This document shows positions 28,871 to 35,164 of a DNA stretch of 35,164 bases, piece after piece. Within the stretch, counting starts at the first letter, position 1; each line of letters begins with the position of its first letter. Both the position numbers and the translations under genes were made by a program. Below the pieces are notes generated by a model, which was not told where the DNA came from, did not search any database, and saw only the letters and a program-made list of their open reading frames with translations. Source of the stretch: Xenorhabdus griffiniae (GTDB lineage Bacteria > Pseudomonadota > Gammaproteobacteria > Enterobacterales > Enterobacteriaceae); the NCBI RefSeq assembly GCF_015163655.1, contig NZ_JADEUF010000033.1, positions 1 through 35,164 of the forward strand, in the 5' to 3' direction.

Positions 28871-29608
28871 ATGAAGAAATTATTGTTTGCCGCTTTATTG
28901 AGTGTAGTGACCTTGTCAGCAACCGCAGCAGAGAAAGTAACGCTCCGTTTTGCGACGGAAGCAACCTACCCTCCATTTGAATTTATTGATGCAAATAATC
29001 AGATTCAAGGATTCGACGTCGATTTGGCGAATGCCATATGTGCAAAGCTCAACGCAGAATGTACATTCACCAACCAGGCTTTTGATAGCCTCATTCCCAG
29101 CTTAAAATTCCGTCGAGTTGATGTTTTGATGGCGGGTATCGACATCACACCGGATCGGAAAAAACAAGTTGATTTCACCCAAACTTATTATGATAACTCT
29201 GCCATTTTCGTTGCTATCAAAGGGAAGTTTGCTCAAGTTGCCGATCTCAAAGGTAAACAAGTCGGAACTCAGAATGGTACTACACACCAGAAATATTTGA
29301 TGGAGCAACATAAAGAGCTGAAAACCGTACCTTATGATAGCTACCAAAATGCAATCCTTGATTTAAAAAATGGTCGTATTGATGCGTTGTTCGGTGATAC
29401 AGCTGTCGTCAATGAATGGCTGAAAAAGAATAAAGAATTAAGTACGGTTGGCGAAAAGGTGACAGACAAAAACTACTTTGGTATCGGTTTAGGTATTGCG
29501 GTTCGCAAAGGCAATACTGTGTTGCTGGATAAACTGAACAAAGCATTAACGGAAGTTAAACAAGACGGTACTTACGATACCATCTACAAAAAATGGTTTA
29601 AACAATAA
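28871..29608 (+). CDS. artI: Arginine ABC transporter periplasmic binding protein ArtI/ArtJ
   Basis: Type II periplasmic solute-binding protein that delivers arginine to ArtQM. The signal peptide is [20 protein letters not shown], cleaved before AEK. Family stretches are [64 protein letters not shown] and [13 protein letters not shown]. It has 245 residues. The FATEA and MAGxDITP patterns favour ArtI over its paralogue ArtJ, but with only one copy in this operon the name is by position. It is followed by artQ after 11 bp. Confidence 0.93.
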   Translation: MKKLLFAALLSVVTLSATAAEKVTLRFATEATYPPFEFIDANNQIQGFDVDLANAICAKLNAECTFTNQAFDSLIPSLKFRRVDVLMAGIDITPDRKKQVDFTQTYYDNSAIFVAIKGKFAQVADLKGKQVGTQNGTTHQKYLMEQHKELKTVPYDSYQNAILDLKNGRIDALFGDTAVVNEWLKKNKELSTVGEKVTDKNYFGIGLGIAVRKGNTVLLDKLNKALTEVKQDGTYDTIYKKWFKQ

Positions 29609-29619
29609 ACTCAATTCTA

Positions 29620-30336
29620 ATGAATGAACTTCTCTCTTTAATTAGTGCCGCCGGAGTCACCGTCGGCCTCGCTATTTCCTCGCTTGTCGTCGGCTTGGTT
29701 CTGGCAATGTTTTTTGCTGCATGGGAATCCATTCGCTGGAAACCTATTGCTTTTTTAGGCTCCTGTTGGGTTACCTTGATCAGAGGATTGCCTGAAATTT
29801 TAGTTGTTCTCTTCATCTATTTTGGCAGTTCTCAACTCCTCATTACGTTGTCGGATGGTTTTGATATCAATCTCATTGTTTGGCACTTTAGAATACAGAT
29901 GGAAATTGACAACTTTGATGTCAGCCCTTTTCTGTGCGGTGTTATTGCTCTGTCTCTGCTCTATTCTGCTTATGCTTCACAAACGCTGCGGGGAGCATTA
30001 AAAGCTGTTCCGACAGGGCAATGGGAAGCGGGTCAAGCTCTGGGATTAAGCCAACGCCGTATCTTTTTTCGCTTGATTATGCCTCAAATGTGGCGCCACG
30101 CCTTGCCAGGGCTTGGTAATCAATGGCTGGTTTTATTAAAAGATACTGCCCTGGTTTCGTTAATCAGCGTTAATGATCTGATGTTACAAACCAAAAGTAT
30201 CGCTACCCGAACTCAGGAGCCGTTCACATGGTATATGATTGTTGCTGCTCTCTATCTGATAATCACCCTGGCAAGCCAATTTATTCTCAAACAGCTTGAA
30301 ATACGCGCCACCCATTTTGAACGGAGTGCTTCATGA
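29620..30336 (+). CDS. artQ: Arginine ABC transporter permease ArtQ
   Basis: Membrane subunit of the arginine importer, a HisM-type ABC permease with about five helices. It has 238 residues, as in E. coli. [20 protein letters not shown]-type and [20 protein letters not shown] (the EAA coupling motif, about residue 128) are visible, as is [20 protein letters not shown]. The stop codon overlaps the start of artM, so translation is coupled. Confidence 0.96.
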   Translation: MNELLSLISAAGVTVGLAISSLVVGLVLAMFFAAWESIRWKPIAFLGSCWVTLIRGLPEILVVLFIYFGSSQLLITLSDGFDINLIVWHFRIQMEIDNFDVSPFLCGVIALSLLYSAYASQTLRGALKAVPTGQWEAGQALGLSQRRIFFRLIMPQMWRHALPGLGNQWLVLLKDTALVSLISVNDLMLQTKSIATRTQEPFTWYMIVAALYLIITLASQFILKQLEIRATHFERSAS

Positions 30337-31004
30337 TGTTTGAATATATCAAAGAAATTTTACCCGGCTTACAAACCAGCCTCAGTTTGACTTTCTCAGC
30401 ATTGCTGGCCGCATTCATGCTATCCATTGTCTTGACCATGATTCTGACAATGAAACTGCCTGCACTTTCTCAATTGGTCAGAGGCTATATCACACTATTT
30501 ACCGGAACCCCGCTCCTCGTTCAGTTCTTCTTAATTTACTATGGGCCGGGGCAATTTCCATCGCTCAAGGAATATCCGTGGTTCTGGCAACTTATATCAG
30601 AGCCGTGGCTCTGTGCAATGGTCACACTTACATTGAACAGTGCAGCCTACTCAACCCTGCTATTTTACGGCGCTGTTAAAGCAATTCCTGCCGGACAATG
30701 GCAATCTTGTCAGGCTCTTGGTATGTCCAAAATGCATTCTATGCGCATCTTGCTACCTTATGCTCTTAAGCGAGCACTCTCTTCCTATTCCAATGAAGTC
30801 GTGCTGATTTTCAAGAGCACTTCACTAGCCAGTACAATCACCTTATTAGACATCATGGGATACAGCCAGCTTCAATTTGGGCGTAGTTACGATGCAACAA
30901 TATTTATTGCCGCAGGCATTATTTACCTTTGCATAAATGGTCTTTTGACACTGCTGATGCGTTTAATTGAACAGCGTGCTTTATCATTTGAACATCGCAA
31001 TTAA
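30336..31004 (+). CDS. artM: Arginine ABC transporter permease ArtM
   Basis: Second membrane subunit, partner of ArtQ. It has the LFTGTPLLVQFFLIYYGPGQ stretch and the EAA motif AVKAIPAGQWQSCQALGMSK (about residue 118), and ends LIEQRALSFEHRN. Two adjacent ATG codons lie at 30333 and 30336; the second is chosen because E. coli ArtM begins MFEY and has 222 residues. GGAG stands 9 bases upstream. It is the last gene of the operon, convergent with rlmC. Confidence 0.95.
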   Translation: MFEYIKEILPGLQTSLSLTFSALLAAFMLSIVLTMILTMKLPALSQLVRGYITLFTGTPLLVQFFLIYYGPGQFPSLKEYPWFWQLISEPWLCAMVTLTLNSAAYSTLLFYGAVKAIPAGQWQSCQALGMSKMHSMRILLPYALKRALSSYSNEVVLIFKSTSLASTITLLDIMGYSQLQFGRSYDATIFIAAGIIYLCINGLLTLLMRLIEQRALSFEHRN

Positions 31005-31044
31005 TCAGCATTCACACTTAATTATCTGATTTCACCATTCTTAC

Positions 31045-31069
31045 CCGTGATAACTTACCATTATCACGG
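31045..31069. terminator. Hairpin between artM and rlmC
   Basis: CCGTGATAA and TTATCACGG form a perfect 9-bp stem with a 7-base loop between two convergent genes. T-runs are weak on both sides. Confidence 0.6.
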
Positions 31070-31090
31070 AGTAACCAAGATATCAGATTG

Positions 31091-32224
31091 TTAGTTTACA
31101 TTAAGAACTAACAGTGCCAGTGCTTCATAATGCTCAGTATGAGGAAACATATCGAATAACTGTACTTTTTCTATTCGATATTGTTTAAGCATCGTGATAT
31201 CTTTCGCCATCGTCTGAGCATTACAGCTCGAATAGAGAACAAATTTAGGTGCCATCCGGCTAAGGTATTCACATAGCTCTTTACCAATTCCTCTTCTAGG
31301 AGGGTTTACCAGCACTAACTCAGGTAATTGTGATTTATCAAGAGCAAAATGAGTGGAATCTAATGCCTGAAAATCCACCTGCTCCAACCCCAAGCTTTTG
31401 GCAGAACTTCTAGCACAACTAATTGCTTCAGCACTGATCTCAATCCCTGTCAATCGGGTTTTTTGGTCTGCACAATGCAAACCAAAACCGCCAGCACCGC
31501 AAAACAGATCCCACATACTGCTAATGTTTAGCTCCCTAACCCAGCGTCCCGCTGTGGCATACAGCGCTGAAGCAATATCTGGATTTGTCTGGAAAAAACT
31601 ACGCGGGCGGATGTACAGCGGAATACCGTTAAAAGTTTCCTGTAGCATCTTACGTTCGGTAAAAATGATTTCCTTCTCACCTTCCAGAATTGCCATATGG
31701 GTTGGCTGAATATTAGCGGAGATCACTGTTGCTTGTGGCAATTGTTCCTTCAGCCAAGGCAAAACCTGCGCTAATTGAGCCAGCTTTGTTTCCGAACGCA
31801 AGACAAAGCGCAGCATTATTTCGCCATTAGCGCGGCTTTCCGTCAGAAGAATATATTTTAATTCCCCTTTCCGACGTTCAACGTTGTATGGAACCAAACC
31901 AGCTTTGGCGATAAATGTTTTTATGACTGCAAATACCGTCTGAAAGTATTTTGGATACAACGGACAGTCACAGAGATCCACCGTTCTGCCATCACGATGC
32001 AACATACCAAGCAATGGACGCTCAACACTGCCACTGACCACCATCTTGGCTTTATTACGGAACTCACTTGTTTTGCTACTTACTGGTGGTAACCAATGTA
32101 ATACTGATCCTTCCTGTAAAAGTTGCTTTAAATGTTGTTGTTTATCATATAATTGCTGTGAATAGGACTTATCGAGCCACTGGCAAGAGTGACAATGCCC
32201 CGCGGTATACTGCGCACATTGCAT
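31091..32224 (-). CDS. rlmC: 23S rRNA (uracil(747)-C(5))-methyltransferase RlmC
   Basis: Methylates U747 of 23S rRNA with S-adenosylmethionine. It has 377 residues. The N-terminal cysteines ([14 protein letters not shown] and later CDCPLYP, about residue 80) bind a 4Fe-4S cluster. The SAM motif is [15 protein letters not shown] (about residue 237), [11 protein letters not shown] is the catalytic-domain motif IV, and the nucleophile is the Cys in [12 protein letters not shown]. It belongs to the TrmA/RlmC/RlmD group and is closest to RlmC. ybjN lies 26 bp upstream on the same strand. Confidence 0.96.
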   Translation of the reverse strand: MQCAQYTAGHCHSCQWLDKSYSQQLYDKQQHLKQLLQEGSVLHWLPPVSSKTSEFRNKAKMVVSGSVERPLLGMLHRDGRTVDLCDCPLYPKYFQTVFAVIKTFIAKAGLVPYNVERRKGELKYILLTESRANGEIMLRFVLRSETKLAQLAQVLPWLKEQLPQATVISANIQPTHMAILEGEKEIIFTERKMLQETFNGIPLYIRPRSFFQTNPDIASALYATAGRWVRELNISSMWDLFCGAGGFGLHCADQKTRLTGIEISAEAISCARSSAKSLGLEQVDFQALDSTHFALDKSQLPELVLVNPPRRGIGKELCEYLSRMAPKFVLYSSCNAQTMAKDITMLKQYRIEKVQLFDMFPHTEHYEALALLVLNVN

Positions 32225-32250
32225 CGTAAAAAAACCATATCAAAAAAATA

Positions 32251-32760
32251 TTAGTGCAAAGTAAATGTTGATGTTTTCGTTGAAGTTAAGGATTCTTCAT
32301 CTTCAACTTCCACTTCACTTTCCATATCACTATTGACATAGAGAAGATTATTGCTGTGAATTTCAAAAATTACATTCGCAATTTGCTCTTCCCCCTGCTG
32401 CATAAAATTGGAGAATTGTCTGAATGTCATGCCAGCAGCAATAGGGAAAGCCTGACAAACAATCAATTTAGGCAAATTTTCATCCTGAACATCGATAAAT
32501 GCCTTCACAGTCAGAGAACACGCATTAATCTGACTCAAATTAGCAACCAATGGAATTATCGCAGTTGGCCTGACTTCGGCCAAAGCAGAAAGCAATACGA
32601 CATCACCCAACAGATCGATCTTGGCATCAAACAAGCCATCAATATTCTGCATATGAGGCAAATGCAAGACTGTGCCTGAATCATTCTCAAAATAAGAGAT
32701 CTTGAGCTGTTCAAGCCACGTGCGCAAAATTGACAAATCGGGAGTAACCATAGAATCCAT
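32251..32760 (-). CDS. ybjN: YbjN-family protein
   Basis: Type III secretion chaperone-like fold protein of unclear role; in E. coli its level affects motility and stress phenotypes. It has 169 residues against 158. Conserved stretches are LHLPHMQNIDGLFDAKIDL, AEVRPTAIIPLVANLSQINA and FIDVQDENLPKLIVCQAF. The tail is longer and acidic (MESEVEVEDEESLTS) and ends TLH, like the LH of E. coli. TGAGG before the ATG is the ribosome binding site. In E. coli rimK stands directly upstream; here ybjC does. Confidence 0.93.
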   Translation of the reverse strand: MDSMVTPDLSILRTWLEQLKISYFENDSGTVLHLPHMQNIDGLFDAKIDLLGDVVLLSALAEVRPTAIIPLVANLSQINACSLTVKAFIDVQDENLPKLIVCQAFPIAAGMTFRQFSNFMQQGEEQIANVIFEIHSNNLLYVNSDMESEVEVEDEESLTSTKTSTFTLH

Positions 32761-32843
32761 CGAATTAACCTCATATGACCGAGAAGTTACACATGCTACC
32801 TAAGGGAACTTCCCAGCAAGCAGCCGCATGTACAATAATTAAT

Positions 32844-33155
32844 CTATTTTGTTTTTTCATCATCAGTGACAATCTGATGGCTTTTATCTGCTTTCTTATG
32901 ATCAATTCCCAAAAAGGAAAGATTATAGACTGCACGACAGATAATATGGATAGCTGCTGGAATCAAGCAACCGATACCCAATAAAATCATAGCAATGTGT
33001 GCTTCTGTCGTCATTAGTAAAGGCGATAGAATTATGCTATCAGTTATTGACAAGTAAGCCAGAATCAACAGCCCCACGCCCAATATTTCCAATAAAATGA
33101 CTAACTTAGGCATGTCAGCCAATGAGCGCATCTCTTTTGATGGGTTCATTTTCAT
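32844..33155 (-). CDS. ybjC: YbjC-family (DUF1418) small membrane protein
   Basis: Function unknown. It has 103 residues with two hydrophobic segments, LVILLEILGVGLLILAYLSI and AMILLGIGCLIPAAIHIICR, and a polar tail. The resemblance to E. coli YbjC is moderate but the layout is the same (MRSLADMPKLVIL against MRAIGKLPKGVLI). The internal ATG of MRSLAD at 33131 could therefore be the true start; the outer ATG at 33155 has the better spaced AGGT. E. coli nfsA and rimK, which follow ybjC there, are absent. It diverges from grxA, as in E. coli. Confidence 0.85.
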   Translation of the reverse strand: MKMNPSKEMRSLADMPKLVILLEILGVGLLILAYLSITDSIILSPLLMTTEAHIAMILLGIGCLIPAAIHIICRAVYNLSFLGIDHKKADKSHQIVTDDEKTK

Positions 33156-33363
33156 TCTTTAACCTGTTCCAGCTTAAAAATAGAATTTCCGTTACTCAAT
33201 AGATTTCTGTTACTGGGTAAGTCTATCATATCTGAATTCCGTTTATCGGCAGGACTAATTACAACAAAAGGTGATTCCTGCTTTTTTTTGTTAACACTTA
33301 CAGGCATAGTAACTTCAGATGACATTCTATGAAGTTCATGATCATTACCACTAAGGAGTTTGT

Positions 33364-33627
33364 ATGTACACTGTCATTTTTGGCCGTCCTGGTTGTCCTT
33401 ACTGCGTTCGTGCCAAAGAACTCGCTGAAAAACTAAAAAAAGTACGCGACGACTTTGATTATCGCTATATCGATATCTGGGCTGAAAACATCACCAAAGA
33501 CGACTTATCAAAAACGGTGGGTAAACCTGTGGAGACTGTTCCTCAGATCTTCATTGACGAGAAACATATCGGTGGCTATACAGATTTTGAAGCTTATGCT
33601 AAAGACAATCTGGGACTGTACCAATAA
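33364..33627 (+). CDS. grxA: Glutaredoxin 1 GrxA
   Basis: Glutathione-dependent thiol-disulfide oxidoreductase and electron donor to class Ia ribonucleotide reductase. It has 87 residues. The dithiol active site is Cys11-Pro-Tyr-Cys14, in GRPGCPYCVRA. The glutathione-binding residues are in TVPQIFIDEKHIGGYTDFEA. TAAGGAGTTTGT is a strong ribosome binding site. It diverges from ybjC; E. coli grxA is under OxyR, but I saw no clear OxyR site here. Confidence 0.97.
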   Translation: MYTVIFGRPGCPYCVRAKELAEKLKKVRDDFDYRYIDIWAENITKDDLSKTVGKPVETVPQIFIDEKHIGGYTDFEAYAKDNLGLYQ

Positions 33628-33645
33628 TTAGCTGTAAAATCAGTT

Positions 33646-33691
33646 GACAAAAAAACCGCTATCCAGAAACTGTCACCCTCCTGGATAGCGG
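33646..33691 (-). terminator. Leftward intrinsic terminator without an obvious gene
   Basis: CCGCTATCCAG and CTGGATAGCGG form a perfect 11-bp stem with a 14-base loop. Only on the minus strand does a run of T follow (TTTTTTTGTC). grxA on the plus strand ends before it but gets no T-run. It may nevertheless define the grxA mRNA end, or end an unseen leftward transcript. Confidence 0.6.
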
Positions 33692-33765
33692 GAGCCTTAA
33701 CCATATTTGCCCTTCGAAAAATGCTACCTTCTTGAAAAAATTTCGCGATTTTTTTCTCAAGGATA

Positions 33766-33794
33766 AGAACTTTCACATCATAATGCAGTCTTAA
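33766..33794 (+). promoter_or_regulatory. Sigma-E-type promoter of rybB
   Basis: AGAACTTT (33766-33773) resembles the sigma-E -35 element GGAACTT, and TCTTAA (33789-33794) resembles the -10 element TCNAA. The spacing is about 15 bases and the -10 ends 5 bases before the expected RybB start. E. coli rybB is a known sigma-E target. Confidence 0.75.
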
Positions 33795-33799
33795 TTATT

Positions 33800-33877
33800 G
33801 CCACTGCTTTTCTTTGATGTCCCCATATTGAGGAGCCCGATAGTCATCCACTTTGGTTAAAGGCTATCGGGTTTTTT
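33800..33877 (+). ncRNA. rybB: Small RNA RybB
   Basis: Hfq-dependent small RNA that represses many outer-membrane porin mRNAs when sigma-E signals envelope stress. The 5' end GCCACTGCTTTTCTTTGATG is the same as I remember for E. coli RybB; this is the seed region. GTCCCCATATTGAGGAGCCC keeps the next segment with small changes. The terminator stem CCCGATAG/CTATCGGG (33836-33843 and 33864-33871) has a different sequence from E. coli but the same structure, followed by six T. The length is about 78 bases against 79-80. A sigma-E-like promoter is correctly placed. Nearby grxA fits its location in E. coli, where ybjL and ybjM lie between. Confidence 0.9.
33836..33877 (+). terminator. Rho-independent terminator of rybB
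   Basis: CCCGATAG and CTATCGGG pair around a 20-base loop, which can itself fold, and are followed by TTTTTT. This is the 3' end of RybB and its Hfq-binding tail. Confidence 0.85.
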
Positions 33878-34084
33878 GTTAGTCACGAGTGACTTGCAAG
33901 ATAGTGGTTATCTTTCATTATTATTGCAATCCCTATATTATTTACTCATGCAACATCAATAAACATTAAATAAAGTTATGAATCAATGTAATTCGCTTTT
34001 TTATGTGAAATTATAATTGTTAACAATGAGTTGATAAAATAAAATCACCCTGTTTACGTAAATATCTCGCTTGTGAGGCTGACT
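33878..34084. other. Spacer between rybB and ybjG
   Basis: No gene is seen. A short inverted repeat AGTCACGAGTGACT lies at 33881-33894, directly after the rybB terminator. The rest is AT-rich and presumably holds the ybjG promoter. Confidence 0.5.
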
Positions 34085-34693
34085 TTGCTAGAACAACTTA
34101 ACCACAATTTGTTTACTTTTATCAATGCAACCCCAGATTCACCACCAGCAATGATCTCGCTTGCCATCTTTATAGCGAAATATTGCGTATTTATTTACCC
34201 TATCACATTGGCCATTTGCTGGCTTTGGGGAAAAGAAAGAGCCATCACATCTCAACGCATTGTTGTCAGTAAATCTTGCATTGCTTTTGCTTTTGGCATG
34301 GCGACCTCCTATATCATCGGAATAATCGTTCCACATGCCCGGCCATTTGTTGAAGGTTTTGGCTATAATTTTCTCTATCATGCTCCTACAGAATCCTTTC
34401 CCAGTAACCACGGCACAGCAGTCTTTACTTTTGCTCTGGCATTTATATTTTGGCACCGCATTTGGTTAGGTTTATCTCTGATGATCATCGCCTGTGCCAT
34501 TGCCTGGTCTCGTGTCTATGTAGGCGTTCACTGGCCAATCGATATGATTGGAGCACTTTTAGTCAGCCTGTTAGGGTGCGCTTTTTCCCAAATATTTTGG
34601 AACCAATGCGGAGCTCATTTACAAGACAAACTTACCCGACTCTACCAATTTTGCTGCGCATTTTTTATCAAAAAAGGCTGGGTAAAAAATTAA
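34085..34693 (+). CDS. ybjG: Undecaprenyl-diphosphatase YbjG (PAP2 family)
   Basis: Inner-membrane phosphatase that recycles the undecaprenyl-diphosphate carrier of cell-wall synthesis at the periplasmic face. It has five or six hydrophobic helices. The three PAP2 motifs are HARPFVEG (about residue 82), SFPSNHGTA (about 101, catalytic His) and SRVYVGVHWPIDM (about 142). The TTG start at 34085 is chosen: it follows GTGAGG by 6 bases and gives MLEQLNHNLFTFINATPDS, matching E. coli MLENLNLSLFSLINATPDS. A GTG four codons upstream is the alternative. It has 202 residues against 198, and ends KKGWVKN, like KGWVRD. Confidence 0.93.
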   Translation: MLEQLNHNLFTFINATPDSPPAMISLAIFIAKYCVFIYPITLAICWLWGKERAITSQRIVVSKSCIAFAFGMATSYIIGIIVPHARPFVEGFGYNFLYHAPTESFPSNHGTAVFTFALAFIFWHRIWLGLSLMIIACAIAWSRVYVGVHWPIDMIGALLVSLLGCAFSQIFWNQCGAHLQDKLTRLYQFCCAFFIKKGWVKN

Positions 34694-35164
34694 TCAAATG
34701 TAAATATGCACCAGCCATATATCTCTATACCAATCTAACTTCAAGATGCGTGTGATTTCTCTCCGCAAAGCGGGGAGAAATCAGGTTTCATATCATGTTG
34801 TAAATTACAACTTGATGTTTAGTGCGTATATATGGTTGGTGTAACTGATATCCATAAAAAAAGCGTGGTATTATTTTGCTCAAGAAATTTTTTAACATTT
34901 ATTCTACGCTTCATCGTGGCTTTAAATATCAGGATAAAATCCTTCGTTATATTTAACAATATATAACCATAAAATGATTACTGTTTCTTCATAAACATAG
35001 AGTTAAAGAACACATTTCACACACAACAATTGATTATCCTTAAAACGCTTATTAAGGCATAATCAATACTCAACACATTTTCATTCAACAAATGAATGCC
35101 ATATTTTATGCACAAAAATTCATATTATTTATCAAAAAGTTAATGGAAGTTAGGCTATTAATAG
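34694..35164. other. Non-coding right end of the window
   Basis: Holds element A copy 4 (34726-34830). The remaining 330 or so bases are AT-rich with no supported gene, RNA or terminator; a gene may start just beyond the window. Confidence 0.5.
34726..34830. repeat. Palindromic element A, copy 4 (inverted)
   Basis: The reverse orientation of the copies at 26573 and 27647: it begins TATACCAATCTAACTTCAAG and ends in GTGCGTATA, with the central GATTTCTCTCCGC and GCGGGGAGAAATC hairpin. About 105 bp, downstream of ybjG. Confidence 0.85.

Noticed and set aside
33156-33363. A possible OxyR site in the ybjC/grxA spacer (ATAG and CTAT near 33307-33331)
   Set aside because: The spacing of the tetramers does not fit the OxyR motif; OxyR control is expected from E. 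coli but not visible here.
33594-33776. A 60-codon minus-strand frame over the grxA/rybB spacer
   Set aside because: It starts with GTG, has no family resemblance, runs through the terminator hairpin and into the end of grxA. The terminator suggests RNA, if anything, on this strand.

Overview
The window is a chromosomal stretch of an enterobacterium of the Morganellaceae, most likely Xenorhabdus (Photorhabdus is the next choice). The basis is the protein similarity and gene order of the E. coli focA-to-ybjG region, an AT-rich base composition, and many palindromic repeats of about 100 bp between genes. This identification is inferred from reading; no database was searched. Nearly all genes are core housekeeping genes, so the unusual material is mostly between genes.

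Regions from left to right. (1) 1-4164: focA-pflB-pflA, the anaerobic pyruvate-formate lyase and formate channel operon, behind an FNR-type promoter. (2) 4165-5735: a membrane protein gene of the BPSS1780 type, bracketed by 50-bp inverted repeats, 49/50 identical, that are parts of palindromic elements. (3) 5736-13079, minus strand: lrp, ftsK, lolA, rarA, serS. (4) 13080-13929: a long lrp/trxB divergent spacer with a 15-bp degenerate tandem array that has been split by a palindromic element. (5) 13930-19608, plus strand: trxB, cydD, cydC, aat, infA. (6) 19676-22867: clpA and clpS (minus), cspD (plus). (7) 22932-26038, minus strand: macA-macB. (8) 26045-26737: a decayed spacer with a 39-codon remnant of the ATPase gene ybjD. 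(9) 26738-31004, plus strand: lysO, then the arginine importer artP-artI-artQ-artM. (10) 31091-33155, minus strand: ybjC, ybjN, rlmC. (11) 33364-34693, plus strand: grxA, the small RNA gene rybB with a sigma-E-type promoter, and ybjG.

Functional links: aat, clpS and clpA together form the bacterial N-degron pathway (tagging, recognition, unfolding). The cydDC exporter and trxB are both redox functions, and cydDC is needed for cytochrome bd assembly. focA, pflB and pflA make, activate and export products of mixed-acid fermentation. rarA, ftsK and lrp act on chromosome maintenance and global regulation. RybB is the sigma-E-driven repressor of outer membrane protein mRNAs.

Compared with the remembered E. 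coli order, the region is compacted: dmsABC, serW, ybjX, aqpZ, the hcp-poxB-ybjP segment, potFGHI, rimK, nfsA and the ybjH-mdfA segment are not at their usual places. I found no prophage, intact insertion sequence, CRISPR array, tRNA or rRNA. The best candidates for something undescribed are the split tandem array upstream of lrp, the inverted-repeat cassette around the BPSS1780-type gene, and the chimeric palindromes.
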